In this document: in pieces, positions 26,158 through 35,717 of the stretch | Layout: each line of letters starts with the position of its first letter | Position numbering within the stretch: the stretch's first letter is position 1 | Assembly (NCBI RefSeq): GCF_021228295.1 | Contig: NZ_JAJQPD010000007.1 | Location: 62,001 to 126,000 of the forward strand | Length of the DNA: 64,000 nt | DNA from: Agromyces humatus | Lineage (GTDB): Bacteria; Actinomycetota; Actinomycetes; Actinomycetales; Microbacteriaceae | Direction of reading: 5' to 3' | Program-made: the position numbers and the translations under genes | The notes under the pieces: model-generated | The model's input: the letters and a program-made list of their open reading frames with translations, nothing else | What the model was told of the DNA's origin: nothing | Database searches by the model: none

Positions 26158-27290
26158 GGTTCACTCCCGCCCGAGCCTGCCCCGGCCCCCACGACGTCCT
26201 TCTCGCGCTCGGCCTCGATCTTTCGCCGTGCCTCCTGCTCGGTGTACTCGATCCACGCCGCGGCATTCTTCGCGTCGACCGTGTTGCGCCACCTGCGCAG
26301 CACGATGAATCCGACGACCAGCGCAATGGCGATGACGAGCGGCCACGGCGGGGCGATGAGCACGGTGTCGCGCGAGATCGCCGAGACGGGCAGCTTCTTG
26401 TCGGCGTCATCACCCTCGACGAACGGGTTGAGGGTCACCCACGGGTTGAGGTATCCCCAGCTCGCGACACCGGGGATCTCGGTCTCGAACGTGCGGGTGA
26501 ACCCGGGTAGCAGCTCGGGGATTCCGTCACCCTGCTTCGCCGAAGCAGGGGCGCTGAACCACGTGCGAACACCGAGCGACACGTTCGAGGCGAGCGCCAC
26601 GTTGCCCGTGTTCTGGATCGTGTAGAGCACCCGCACGCCCCCGCTGAACGGGTTCCACCAGTCGCCGACGAACTGGCTGTCGACGCTCGAGATCGTGAGC
26701 GCCGGCTGGATGTCGCCCGACACTCGCACATAGAGGCGAGTACCGAGCCGCCGATCGACGTTCACCTGGTCGCCGGGCGTGACGACCGACGCGAGGATGC
26801 CGCCCGCGTGGTCGCCGGGGCCTGCCTGGGCGGGGATGTCTACGGTGAACGGCACGAGTCGCGACTCGCCGGGCTTCAGGTCGAACGCGAGCCGGTTGGT
26901 GCCGTTCTCGAAGTGCACCCAGGTGCCGGCGTCCTTCGCCTCGGCGCCGGTCTCGAGCAGGCCGAAGCTGCCGTCTTCGTCGTTGAAGGCGTCGGTCGCC
27001 AGCACGGTGAACGTCTGGGTGAGGGTGCCGGTATTGCGCACGAGGTACTTGTCGGCGACCTGTTGGCCGGGATCGACGCTGTAGCTGAAGCGCGTGCGGT
27101 TGTCGGGCTTGCCGTCGTCACCGGCGGGCTGCCCAGAGATGCCGATCGTGTCGTCGGCCCGGGCTGTGGCGGGGTCGCCGACGATCGCGGCGGTGATCGC
27201 CAGACCGGCGAGCAGGGCGACGACGAAGGCCCGACGGATGCCGCGGGCGGCGGGTCGGGCGGACGATGCGGGGGTGATGGCTGCAGTCAC
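26154..27290 (-). CDS. DUF916 (WxL-interacting) surface protein
   Basis: 378 residues from GTG 27290. Signal peptide (AFVVALLAGLAITAAIVG), then a DUF916-type beta domain (YSVDPGQQVADKYLVRNTGT, with FDLKPGESRLVPFTVDIPAQ later) and a second Ig-like domain. A C-terminal membrane helix (WPLVIAIALVVGFIVLRR) and a charged tail end it. In Firmicutes, proteins of this layout bind WxL proteins and anchor them to peptidoglycan; the gene just upstream encodes a WxL-like protein. The chosen GTG has no strong ribosome site, but the frame beyond it runs through a terminator-like hairpin. Confidence 0.82.
   Translation of the reverse strand: MTAAITPASSARPAARGIRRAFVVALLAGLAITAAIVGDPATARADDTIGISGQPAGDDGKPDNRTRFSYSVDPGQQVADKYLVRNTGTLTQTFTVLATDAFNDEDGSFGLLETGAEAKDAGTWVHFENGTNRLAFDLKPGESRLVPFTVDIPAQAGPGDHAGGILASVVTPGDQVNVDRRLGTRLYVRVSGDIQPALTISSVDSQFVGDWWNPFSGGVRVLYTIQNTGNVALASNVSLGVRTWFSAPASAKQGDGIPELLPGFTRTFETEIPGVASWGYLNPWVTLNPFVEGDDADKKLPVSAISRDTVLIAPPWPLVIAIALVVGFIVLRRWRNTVDAKNAAAWIEYTEQEARRKIEAEREKDVVGAGAGSGGSEP
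26530..26550. repeat. perfect inverted repeat within the DUF916 gene
   Basis: CCCTGCTTCG, one base, then CGAAGCAGGG: a 10-bp perfect stem with almost no loop, inside coding sequence (residues ASAKQG). Confidence 0.7.
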
Positions 27291-27351
27291 TGGCTGTGCA
27301 TTTCGTTCAGGCGTCTCAGGTGAGACGGGGTGAATCGTGGGCGGGAACACA

Positions 27352-27390
27352 CCGTGTGGGAGAGACACGCTCGGCGCCTCTCCCACACGG
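27352..27390 (-). terminator. strong hairpin between WxL-like and DUF916 genes
   Basis: A 13-bp perfect stem (CCGTGTGGGAGAG / CTCTCCCACACGG) with a 13-base loop, about 30 bases past the stop of the WxL-like gene. No T-run follows. It may terminate most transcripts and attenuate the downstream operon. Confidence 0.72.
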
Positions 27391-27419
27391 GTGTCACATA
27401 CCTGACGACCTCTCGAGGA

Positions 27420-28811
27420 CTACTTCGAGACGAGGTCGAGCGTCAGGGTCGAGGTGTGCGCACCCTTGGCCGCGTTGATCGGGGCCTTGAACGTCAGGTT
27501 GGTATCGAGCACCGCACCGACCTCAGCGGTCGAGGAGCCGACGGCACCCTCGGCCAGCACACCGAAGGCACCCTCGCCGGCGAGCTTGCTCGCACCGACG
27601 GTCACACCCTCAGTGAGCGCGACGCCGACTGGAGCGTAACCCAGCGCGGACTTGGCGACCGTGGTGGAACCCGGGCCTGCGAAGTCCGCAGCGGTGACGT
27701 TGAGGTTCCAGCCGCTCAGCACGTCGCGGTCGTCGAACACCGTGAACTGGCCCAGCGCGACCGCGTCGGTCGTCTGATTACGTCGCACATCGCCGAGGTC
27801 GATCAGCGTCGCAGCCGGAGCCACGAGTTCGAAGCGGCCCGAGTTGGTGACGTCGACCGTGAGGTCGGTCTCGGAGGTCGTGTCGTAGACGGGCGCCGTC
27901 GACGTGAGCGTGAAGGTGTCCCACGCCGCGAGGACCTCGTCGGCACCGTTGTTCTCGTAGAGGAACAGCTTGGTTGCCGCGTTGACCGCAATCGCGGAAG
28001 CGTCGACCGTGCCCGCACCGTTGGCGTCGAGCACGACCGTGCCGAGCCCGCTGCGCGCGCCCGCCGCCGAGAAGACGCCCACGTCGAGCGTCTTGTTCGC
28101 GTTCGCCGCACCCGCATTGATCGACAGCTGCTTGCTGTCGACCGTCTCAGTGACGAGAGTGTCGACCTTCTGGGTTGCAACGAGGTCGCCCTCGACGATC
28201 AAGTCAGCGGGAGCGGGGCCCTCGAGCTCGACGGGGCGGATCGTGTACTTGCCCGTACCCGGCTCGACGTCGATGGTGCGGTAGACCGAACCCAGCACCG
28301 TCACACCGTTGTTGGTGGTGAAGGCCAGGCCGGTGAGCCATTCGCCGCCCTCTGAGAACACCGACTCGATGCCGGCACCGTTTCCGGAGCCCTTCTGCTC
28401 GAGCGTCAAGTTGGGGGTGAGCACACCGCCGTTAGGGCCAGCCGCGGCGTCGGTCGAGAACGCGCGCCAGGTGTTCGTGCCACCAGACAGCTCGCTCACC
28501 TTCGCCACGAACTTGTAGACCTGCGTGAAAGTCGCCCCCGCGGGAACGTAGTCAGCTGGCATGATCTCCGCCAGGACGTCAGTGGCGCTCGCCGAGGCAG
28601 CGATCTGCTCGGCACGGTCGAACACCCTGCCAGGCTGCTCGACATAATCGCCGGTGTTGGCGTCGAAAAGGAAGAACGAGCCCGGCGAACCGTTGCTCTG
28701 CGGGTTCTTGATGTCGCCCTCGGCAGCGTTCGCCGAGACCGTGCCGCCGCCCACGAGGGCGAGGGCGAGGAGGCCGGCCGCAGCCGCGCTCCACTTCTTG
28801 TTGATGTTCAT
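27420..28811 (-). CDS. secreted WxL-like surface protein
   Basis: 463 residues. Signal peptide (WSAAAAGLLALALVGGGTV, cleaved after ANA), then a long beta-rich Thr/Ala/Val-rich protein without Cys. Near the C-terminus it carries a WxL motif in LSGWNLNVTAADF and ends in KGAHTSTLTLDLVSK. The usual second motif (T-W-x-L before the end) is degenerate here, with Leu instead of Trp. WxL domains attach non-covalently to peptidoglycan and partner with DUF916 proteins, encoded just downstream. ATG 28811 has AAGGAA at good spacing. Confidence 0.78.
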   Translation of the reverse strand: MNINKKWSAAAAGLLALALVGGGTVSANAAEGDIKNPQSNGSPGSFFLFDANTGDYVEQPGRVFDRAEQIAASASATDVLAEIMPADYVPAGATFTQVYKFVAKVSELSGGTNTWRAFSTDAAAGPNGGVLTPNLTLEQKGSGNGAGIESVFSEGGEWLTGLAFTTNNGVTVLGSVYRTIDVEPGTGKYTIRPVELEGPAPADLIVEGDLVATQKVDTLVTETVDSKQLSINAGAANANKTLDVGVFSAAGARSGLGTVVLDANGAGTVDASAIAVNAATKLFLYENNGADEVLAAWDTFTLTSTAPVYDTTSETDLTVDVTNSGRFELVAPAATLIDLGDVRRNQTTDAVALGQFTVFDDRDVLSGWNLNVTAADFAGPGSTTVAKSALGYAPVGVALTEGVTVGASKLAGEGAFGVLAEGAVGSSTAEVGAVLDTNLTFKAPINAAKGAHTSTLTLDLVSK

Positions 28812-28874
28812 TGCATTCCTTGTCTCAGAGGTGATGCGTTAATGAGGTGTGTTCCTGTGGTGATGAACGACGCT

Positions 28875-28909
28875 GGTCTCGACATGGCGGCCGCGCCGCC
28901 TCCTCGACC
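28875..28909. repeat. REP-like palindromic element
   Basis: 35 bases beginning GGTCTCGACATGGCGG and ending GCCGCCTCCTCGACC. Located between the PstS-like gene and the WxL-like gene, where it may also act as a terminator. Confidence 0.75.
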
Positions 28910-28916
28910 GGCCGAC

Positions 28917-30023
28917 CTATGCGCGAAGTGCGGCTCGGAAGGGCGTCGTCGTCGACGGAGCGAGGAAACCGAACTTCTTTTTCACCGAGCCCGCCTGCGT
29001 CGGCAGGACACTCGCCGTGTTGGCGAACTGGTTGGCTGCGTTGCTCACGAGCCTCGCGAGGTTGGCGTCATACTTCGGGTCCCCCGACGTCACGCGGGCG
29101 TTCTCGACCACGATGTAGGTGTCACGGCCCCAAGTGCTGTTGGCGTAGAACGCTGCGTTCGGAACCATCGAAGCGCCAGTTCCCGTGACCGCCGGCGTGC
29201 CGGCGATCGGCGAGCCGATCTTGACTCCCGCACCACGGCGGTCGATGCCCGCGCCGGTGTTCTGCGCCACCCACTGGGCGGCCGACATCGGCGTGATGGC
29301 GTTGGCAGGGAACGGCGTGGTGCCGTCGGCGAGGAACTCCGTGTCGTGCTCTTGGCCGACCCTGACGCAGGCACCAAGGGTGCCGATGCCGGCCTTCGAG
29401 ATGAAGTCGGCGCGCGTGCCCGAGCCGCTCTGCGGGATCACGGGCACGACCGTGACGCCGCCGACCTGAGTGATCGTGCACTCGAAGATGCCCTTGAGCG
29501 TCGCCTGGTCGATGTTGTCGAACGCCGCGTTGGCGCCGCCCGAATGCGCGTACGAGAGCGCGTCGCGCCCGAAGGGGATGTAGAGCAGCGGACCGTTCGC
29601 CACCACCGTGGCACCCGACGACGAACGCGCGATGTCGACCTGGCCCGTGATGGTGACGTTGGTCGGGGAGCCAGGAGTCGCCGAGGTGTACGGCTGGCCG
29701 TCGATCGAGCGGCTGAGCGCACGAACCCCATCACCCGAGCCGTTGGGACGGCCGAAACGCGGACCGCCCGACTTCGTCTGGACGGTGACCGAGCCGGTCG
29801 CGTCGAACGATGCGGCGAACGCCGAGCCGGCCGAGGAGCGGACGGCCGAACCGGTTGTCGTCGTGCCATTGGCGAGGGCGTTCATGACATCCTGCAGCGT
29901 GTCGGAACCCACGACGACAGGGCCGTTCGACACCGGCTCCGCGTTCGCCGGGGAGGCGACCGCGAACAGCGACGCCGCCACGCCGAAGGCGGCGGCCGCT
30001 GCTATGATCTTCTTCTTATTCAC
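28917..30023 (-). CDS. secreted PstS-like substrate-binding protein
   Basis: 368 residues. Signal peptide (IIAAAAAFGVAASLFAVA), then a periplasmic-binding-protein fold of the PstS type: VVVGSDTLQDVMNALA at the N-terminus, VDIARSSSGATVV, LYIPFGRDALSYAHSGG, and VVPVIPQSGSGTRADFI (the phosphate-loop-like S-G-S-G-T). There is no lipobox and no membrane anchor, unlike the other two binding proteins of this cluster. GTG 30023 has AAGGAAG four bases upstream. Ligand unproven; phosphate is likely from context. Confidence 0.82.
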   Translation of the reverse strand: MNKKKIIAAAAAFGVAASLFAVASPANAEPVSNGPVVVGSDTLQDVMNALANGTTTTGSAVRSSAGSAFAASFDATGSVTVQTKSGGPRFGRPNGSGDGVRALSRSIDGQPYTSATPGSPTNVTITGQVDIARSSSGATVVANGPLLYIPFGRDALSYAHSGGANAAFDNIDQATLKGIFECTITQVGGVTVVPVIPQSGSGTRADFISKAGIGTLGACVRVGQEHDTEFLADGTTPFPANAITPMSAAQWVAQNTGAGIDRRGAGVKIGSPIAGTPAVTGTGASMVPNAAFYANSTWGRDTYIVVENARVTSGDPKYDANLARLVSNAANQFANTASVLPTQAGSVKKKFGFLAPSTTTPFRAALRA

Positions 30024-30068
30024 AACTCTTCCTTTTCTCTAGGGCTGTGGTACAACAAACGCTCGCTC

Positions 30069-30233
30069 TTACCAGCGGGCGTCTTGGCGGCTCTCCACCG
30101 GAGGGCCGTCAAGTCTGTGGGGCACCCTCGCCCCGCTCTGAGGTTGGGCCTGCAGAGTGAACAGGGGGCGCTGTTCCTGCGAAGGAAGGCTGTACGGGCG
30201 ACGGCCGAACACCCGCTTCGCAACGGCCATCAT
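30069..30233 (-). CDS. possible small coupled protein (54 residues)
   Basis: Starts ATG at 30233 overlapping the stop of the 875-residue gene (ATGA), with GGAGG five bases upstream, and ends in TAA at 30069. The product (MMAVAKRVFGRRPYSLPSQE..., Gln/Pro-rich, basic N-terminus) has no recognisable domain. The ribosome site also encodes the Arg-rich tail of the upstream protein, so it may be fortuitous. Confidence 0.35.
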   Translation of the reverse strand: MMAVAKRVFGRRPYSLPSQEQRPLFTLQAQPQSGARVPHRLDGPPVESRQDARW

Positions 30234-32857
30234 GTTCGCCTCCGAATGCGGGTCATCACGGGCACCGTGAGCGCGGTTCCCAAGCCGGCGACGAGCCCTG
30301 CGGGCACGGCCGCCGCCGAGACGCCCAGTTCGGGGTCATCGGGCGTCGCGGCGCCGACCAGCTCACCCGCTGGGTCGCCGGTCGCAGCGACGGTCGGTGG
30401 AGCTGAAGGGGTCGGTGCGGGCTGCTGCTGCGACGCGGGCGGCGTGACCGATCGGATGCCGCCACCGGGCGGTGCCGTGCTGCCACCCGGGGGCGGGGGG
30501 CTCGGGAACGAGCCGGCTTCGATCGCGTCGGCTGCGGCGAGCGCCTGGGCGACCCAGGACTGCGGCAGCGGCGCATACCCGGGCGGCAACTCGCCCGCGT
30601 CGGTGCCCGGCGACTGCCCGTCGCGCGCCGCGAAGCGGATCAGGTTCGCGTAGACCGCCCGAAGGTCGGCATCGGTCTGCTTCGGGTTCAGCGCCGCATA
30701 GACCGGCATCGTCAGCGGGTACGCCGTGGGTGCGGACTTCGCCGCCGCCCCCGATAGTGCGTACACCATGACCTTGTCGTGCGCATCGGAGGGCGTCATC
30801 GCGGCAGCTGCCGCCGCAATACCGTCCTGCGTCGGTGTGACGTACCTGCCCGCAGGATTGCGCAATGCCGCCGTCACCGTCTGGTAGAGCTCGGCAGCGG
30901 GCGACGTCGTCACCCCGATCACCTTCTGGCTGCCGAAGAGCTCGCGCACCGTCTTGCCGAACTTCGGTGGCGTCGCGAACTTGTCCCAGGCTCCGAGCAG
31001 CATGCCGTCACCGCGCAGCACGTGGTAGGCACCGTCGGCGAAGCTGTGGGTGTAGGGCCGCCACGTGACCAGGTTGATCGGCCCGCTGCCGTCGGAGGGA
31101 TCGCTCTCAGTGGTGTTCGGCTTCTCGACCGGGTCGGCTTTGGGAAAGCTGTCGGTCGGAAGCGCGAAGCCCTGCCCGCCGGGATTCACCTTCGGATTGG
31201 TGGAGTACCAGGGGTTCACGATCATGCCCGACTCGTCGGGCTTGCCGTCGAGCCAGGCCCGGGCGTCGGGGTCGGCAAGCACGTACTCCCACAGCCGAAC
31301 TGCGAGGTCGGACCGGCCCGACGGGGTGAGCGTGTCGGCGACCGACGCCGAGACGACGATCTGCGATGCCCATTCCGCGTCGTTGATCTTCGTGAACTCG
31401 GGATCCTGAATGATCGTGCGGGCGTTCTTGCCGGGGTCGTCGAAGCTCTTGTAGCCGATGTGCGACTTGTCGGCGCCCGACGGCAATGAGTCGGTGTATG
31501 ACGCCGTCAGCAATTTGGCCACGAGCCTCGGGGTGAGCTTCAGGTCGGTCATCGGAAGTCCGGCACGCGCCTTGTATTCCGCGGGGGCGTTGATCGGATG
31601 CGGCTGCCGGTCGATCGAGAACGAGATGGCCACACCCGACAGCGCCACGGGGGCGTAGGCGACCGGATCGGTGGCGTCGCTCACGCGGCTCAGGTCGAGC
31701 GGGCGCGAGGTGAACGCGAGCGGGCTGGGCTCGGTGCCCGCCGCCCGCACCAAGGCGTCAGCTTCGCTGCCTTGACTCAGCACGAACGGAGCGCCGTCCT
31801 CACCGAGGCAGAGCTGCGGCTGCCACGAGGCGATCGCTCCTGCCACGAGTTCGCTGCCGGCGAGCTGGCGCTCGGCGGCGCCGAGCTCGCACCGCACGCC
31901 GAGCGGCTTGAAGTCGAGCTTCACGGCCACGTGATGCTCCCACGCGTCCCACCACAGGCCCGACCGGTTGATCTCGACCGAACCCGAGTCGCCGGTGCCG
32001 CGCGGAATCACCACAAGCCAGCACGACTGACCCACGACCGTGTCGTCGGTCTGCGTGATCGGCGCCCCACAGCCGAGAGCGGTCGACTGCATGGCCGTCT
32101 GCACCTCGAACGGCACCGAGCCCGAGCCGTCGGCGCCGCCGCCCGCCCACTTCACCTCGTTCGTGGTAAAGGCAGTGAAGAACTGGTTGGTGTTCAGGTC
32201 GACGAACTCGTCGCCCGACTTCTGCACGACCTTGCCCGCGTCGTCGGTCTTCAGGTTGTCGAGCACGTATTCGGCTGGGGCGAGCTTCTCGTCGACGATC
32301 CCGTCGGGGTTCGCAGCGACGAACGGAATCCCCGTGTAGGTGGGCACGAAGAAGCTCTCGCTCGGATCGGTGTACATGAGGTCCTCATCGGCGACGTCCT
32401 CATCGCCGGTGCTGCCGTCCCGGGCGGCGCCGGCCCCCACGGTGCCGCCGTATTGGCACGTGCGCCGGTCGGGGTGGCCGGGGTTCGCCGGGTCTTCGCC
32501 CCAGCACTGCGCGATCTGCAGGAAGTTCGTGCCGCCCGTCGTACCACCGGGACGCTCGGACTGTTTGCCCCCGGTCCAGCTCACGCGGATGCCCTGCGAC
32601 ACGAGGTCGCTCGTCTGCGACACAGTCACCGACAGGTCGGGGAACGGCGCACCCTCGGGATTCAGAGCATCCTCGGCGTTCGTCAGGGTGACCTCGCTCG
32701 ACGTGGTCGTCTCGTCAGCGGCATCCGCTCGGTCAGCCGGGACCACGGCCCCACCGAACCCGACGATCCCCGCGACGAGAAGGCCGACGACGAGCCCTGA
32801 GAAGCCTGCGCGCACCCAGACCGCCCCGCCCGCGGCATCCGTTGCCTGCATGCTCAT
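30230..32857 (-). CDS. large membrane-anchored protein with PstS-like binding domain
   Basis: 875 residues. N-terminal signal/anchor (AGFSGLVVGLLVAGIVGFGG), then a ~230-residue beta-rich region with paired Cys (IAQCWGEDPANPGHPDRRTC). A binding-protein-like region (~320-760) has VALSGVAISFSIDRQPHPI, LTPRLVAKLLTASYTDSLP and NPKVNPGGQGFALPTDSFP. A Pro-rich stalk and C-terminal helix (AVPAGLVAGLGTALTVPVM) ending RIRRRT follow, without LPXTG. It overlaps pstS (ATGA) and thus belongs to the pst operon. I do not know an experimentally characterised homologue. Confidence 0.75.
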   Translation of the reverse strand: MSMQATDAAGGAVWVRAGFSGLVVGLLVAGIVGFGGAVVPADRADAADETTTSSEVTLTNAEDALNPEGAPFPDLSVTVSQTSDLVSQGIRVSWTGGKQSERPGGTTGGTNFLQIAQCWGEDPANPGHPDRRTCQYGGTVGAGAARDGSTGDEDVADEDLMYTDPSESFFVPTYTGIPFVAANPDGIVDEKLAPAEYVLDNLKTDDAGKVVQKSGDEFVDLNTNQFFTAFTTNEVKWAGGGADGSGSVPFEVQTAMQSTALGCGAPITQTDDTVVGQSCWLVVIPRGTGDSGSVEINRSGLWWDAWEHHVAVKLDFKPLGVRCELGAAERQLAGSELVAGAIASWQPQLCLGEDGAPFVLSQGSEADALVRAAGTEPSPLAFTSRPLDLSRVSDATDPVAYAPVALSGVAISFSIDRQPHPINAPAEYKARAGLPMTDLKLTPRLVAKLLTASYTDSLPSGADKSHIGYKSFDDPGKNARTIIQDPEFTKINDAEWASQIVVSASVADTLTPSGRSDLAVRLWEYVLADPDARAWLDGKPDESGMIVNPWYSTNPKVNPGGQGFALPTDSFPKADPVEKPNTTESDPSDGSGPINLVTWRPYTHSFADGAYHVLRGDGMLLGAWDKFATPPKFGKTVRELFGSQKVIGVTTSPAAELYQTVTAALRNPAGRYVTPTQDGIAAAAAAMTPSDAHDKVMVYALSGAAAKSAPTAYPLTMPVYAALNPKQTDADLRAVYANLIRFAARDGQSPGTDAGELPPGYAPLPQSWVAQALAAADAIEAGSFPSPPPPGGSTAPPGGGIRSVTPPASQQQPAPTPSAPPTVAATGDPAGELVGAATPDDPELGVSAAAVPAGLVAGLGTALTVPVMTRIRRRT

Positions 32858-34464
32858 CGCGGCGCCCCGTTCGTGGACTGCCCACCGGGCGCGTTGGCGC
32901 GCCGCAGCCGCGGCGAGAGGAACGGCGGCAGCACGACCGCGGCGAGCAGCAGCAGCACGGCACCGAGCATCGCCGACTGCTGCCAGCCCCAGCTGTCGTC
33001 GTCGAGCGTGAACGGCGACGCCACGGCGGAGCCGGCGACCGCCGAACCGCCGTCCGAGATGAGGTTGCCGTTCTCGTCGTACACTGCGGCGCCGGCACCG
33101 GCGCCGGGAGCTGCAGTCTCGGCACCCGCACCCGCGCCTCCGGTGCCACCGGTGCCGTTCGTCGCCGCGCCGCCCGTCCCCGATCCCGATACGGGCGTCT
33201 CCTGCGGGGCGCCGGCGGTGCCGGTCGTGCACTGGTTCGGTCCGCGCTTGTCGCAGGCGGCCGGCTGGGCCGCCGTCAGCGCGAGCTGGTTGTTGCTCGG
33301 GGAGTCACCGGGCTTGAATGTCGGGTTGTTGCACGTGTTGGGATCGACGCCCGCGGCGCCTGCGCCTGGGATGCGCTTGATCTGGTCGAAGCCCGCCAGC
33401 ACGAGGTTCATCGGCAGCGGCGAGTATCCGAGGTCTTCGGCCTGCTGCTGGCCCTCGCACAGCATGTAGCTGGCGAAGGCACCGAGGGTGGCGCCCTTCT
33501 TCTCGGTGAACACGCCACCGACCTGGGTCGGCACGATCATGTACGAGTAGCTCGAGAGCGGGTAGGTTCGCGGGTCGGCGCTGTTGTAGACGCCATCGAG
33601 GATCTGCGTCAGGTAGTCGGCCGAGCCCGAGTTCGTGTTGATCTGCGCTCGCAAGAGCGCCACGGCCACCGAGTCAGCCGTGGGCTCGACGTAGTAGTCG
33701 GCCTTGTTCAGCACCTTCGCGACCGGGAAGCCCGACTCGAGCGCGTAGGAGTACTCGACGTACGTGATCGCACCTTCGCCGTAGCCCTGGCTCACATAGC
33801 CCGCGACGCCCGACGAACCACTCTGCGCCTTGCCGTTGGCGGGCGTCGGGAACTGCGACCTCATGCCGGCCGTCCACAGGTCGGGGTGCTGCTTCGACAT
33901 CCACAGCGAGAACTGCGCCGACGAGCCCGAGCCATCGGACCGCACCACCGGCACGATCGCCTTGTCGGGCATCGCCAGGCCCGGATTGTCGGCCGTGATC
34001 GCCGGATCGTTCCACTTCGTGATCGCCCCGGTGAAGATCTTCGTGATCGTGACGCCCGACAACCGAAGGTTCGAGACCCGCTTGCCGCCGATGTTGAGGT
34101 GGTACATGAACGCCGTACCGCCCGCGACGATCGGCATGTACGCATACCCGCGCGGCGGCACCTCGGGCGCCGAGTTGTCTTCGGGCCGCGTCTGGAACGG
34201 GATCTCGCTGACCGCGAAGTCGATCTTTCCCTCGATATAGGTGCGACGACCGGCCGACGAGCCCTGACCGTCGTAGTTCACGGTCATGCCGTAGTTCGAT
34301 GCGACATTCCTGCGCCACTGATCGAGCGCGTTCTGCGACCACGTCGAACCCGCCCCGCTGATCACCTCGTAGGTGGCGGCGTGCGCGGGCATCGCGATGC
34401 CGACGGCCATCAGCAGTGCTCCCACGGCGGCGATGAGGCGCACGCGGCGCGTGAAGGGGGTCAT
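32854..34464 (-). CDS. pstS: phosphate-binding protein PstS with C-terminal membrane anchor
   Basis: 536 residues. Signal peptide, then a PstS domain (~30-370): YEVISGAGSTWSQNALDQW, RRTYIEGKIDFAVSEIPF, and VVRSDGSGSSAQFSLWMSK (phosphate-binding loop). Next comes a ~110-residue Gly/Ala/Thr-rich stalk and a C-terminal membrane helix (SAMLGAVLLLLAAVVLPPFL) with a basic tail. Ordinary actinobacterial PstS is a lipoprotein; here the anchor is at the other end and no lipobox is present. It overlaps pstA upstream and the 875-residue gene downstream, both by ATGA. Confidence 0.92.
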   Translation of the reverse strand: MTPFTRRVRLIAAVGALLMAVGIAMPAHAATYEVISGAGSTWSQNALDQWRRNVASNYGMTVNYDGQGSSAGRRTYIEGKIDFAVSEIPFQTRPEDNSAPEVPPRGYAYMPIVAGGTAFMYHLNIGGKRVSNLRLSGVTITKIFTGAITKWNDPAITADNPGLAMPDKAIVPVVRSDGSGSSAQFSLWMSKQHPDLWTAGMRSQFPTPANGKAQSGSSGVAGYVSQGYGEGAITYVEYSYALESGFPVAKVLNKADYYVEPTADSVAVALLRAQINTNSGSADYLTQILDGVYNSADPRTYPLSSYSYMIVPTQVGGVFTEKKGATLGAFASYMLCEGQQQAEDLGYSPLPMNLVLAGFDQIKRIPGAGAAGVDPNTCNNPTFKPGDSPSNNQLALTAAQPAACDKRGPNQCTTGTAGAPQETPVSGSGTGGAATNGTGGTGGAGAGAETAAPGAGAGAAVYDENGNLISDGGSAVAGSAVASPFTLDDDSWGWQQSAMLGAVLLLLAAVVLPPFLSPRLRRANAPGGQSTNGAPR

Positions 34465-35717
34465 TTCGGCTCCTCCTGAGGTTCAACTGTCGCCTCGAGG
34501 CGTCGGACGGCGGCGCGCTCCTCGTATCGCTCGAGGTCGCCCTTGGATCGCGCCTGGGCGGCTCGGCGCTGCCGTGGTGACAGGTCGCCGGGGCCCCGGC
34601 CGCCGATGACGCGGGCGACCGCGAACAGCGCGAGCACGAGCAGCATCAGCACGGCCGCCGTTCCGAAGCCGCGGGCGATGAAGTTCGGCTCGGGCGAGCG
34701 AACGAAGTCGAACACCTGCAGCGGCAGCGAGGTCATCGGCCCGTGGAACGGGTTGGTGTTCATGACCGAGGTGATGCCCGAGGTGAGCAGCACGGGCGAG
34801 GTCTCGCCTATGCCGCGGGCGGTGCCGAGGATGATCGCGGTGACCAGGCCCGAGCGGGCCGTCGGCAGCACCACGTGCCACACCGTGCGCCAGCGCGACG
34901 CCCCGAGCGCGTATGAGGCTTCACGAAGGTTTCCGGCCACGAGGCGCAGCACGACGTCGGACGCTCGCACGATGATGGGGAGCATCATCACGGTGATCGC
35001 AAGTGCCGCCGCGAAGCCCGACCGTTCGGCCCCGATGCCCAGGATGACGGCCGAGTAGACGAACAGGCCCGCCACGATCGAGGGAAGCGCGGTCATGGCG
35101 TCGACGATCGTGCGCACGAACCGGGCGAACCGCCCGCCGATCTCGTTCAGGAACAGTGCCGTGACGATGCCCAGCGGAATCGAGATCGCGAGGGCGATGC
35201 CGATCTGGATGAGGGTGCCGACGATCGCGTGCGCGACACCGCCGACGTCGAGCCCGTCGAGCGGCCCGGCGAACTCCATGTCCTGGAAGAAGAAGTTCAG
35301 GTTCATCAGCGCGGGCAGCCCGCGCAGGAGCGTGAAGGTCACGACGAACAACAGGGCGCTGAACAGCACGACTCCGGCGCTCGCGAGCACGAGCGTCATG
35401 ACGCGGTCGACCATCTCGCGCCCGTCGGAGGTCGTGTTCACCAGCAGGGCGTAGATCGCGACGAAGGCGAGGAAGGCGACGACCACGAATCCGACGACCC
35501 CGCTCAGGGGTGCGATCCACCCGAACAGCAGGATGGCGATGGCCATCGCACCGGCTGCTGCGCCGAGCAGGGCGAAGCGGTCGTCGAGGCGGGCGGAACG
35601 GATGCGGCGACGCGGGCCGATCTCGATTCCCTCGCGCACCGGGATGCTCGTGCGGATCTCGGTCGCGGCCTCGAGCTCTTCGTCGGCGAGGTCCGGCTCG
35701 TACGTCGTGAGCGACAT
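34461..35717 (-). CDS. pstA: phosphate ABC transporter permease PstA
   Basis: 418 residues. A ~50-residue hydrophilic N-terminus is followed by about eight membrane helices. The permease signature is in REASYALGASRWRTVWHVVL (EAA loop) and ARGIGETSPVLLTSGITSV. It forms the channel with PstC, driven by PstB. The C-terminus is a charged tail (RRAAQARSKGDLERYEERAA). Start: ATG 35717 overlaps the pstC stop by one base (TGATG). Confidence 0.95.
   Translation of the reverse strand: MSLTTYEPDLADEELEAATEIRTSIPVREGIEIGPRRRIRSARLDDRFALLGAAAGAMAIAILLFGWIAPLSGVVGFVVVAFLAFVAIYALLVNTTSDGREMVDRVMTLVLASAGVVLFSALLFVVTFTLLRGLPALMNLNFFFQDMEFAGPLDGLDVGGVAHAIVGTLIQIGIALAISIPLGIVTALFLNEIGGRFARFVRTIVDAMTALPSIVAGLFVYSAVILGIGAERSGFAAALAITVMMLPIIVRASDVVLRLVAGNLREASYALGASRWRTVWHVVLPTARSGLVTAIILGTARGIGETSPVLLTSGITSVMNTNPFHGPMTSLPLQVFDFVRSPEPNFIARGFGTAAVLMLLVLALFAVARVIGGRGPGDLSPRQRRAAQARSKGDLERYEERAAVRRLEATVEPQEEPK

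Noticed and set aside
30152..30162. Second PHO-box-like unit GTTCACTCTGC
   Set aside because: Lies within the possible 54-codon gene, has no repeated neighbour unit and is 130 bases from the next start.
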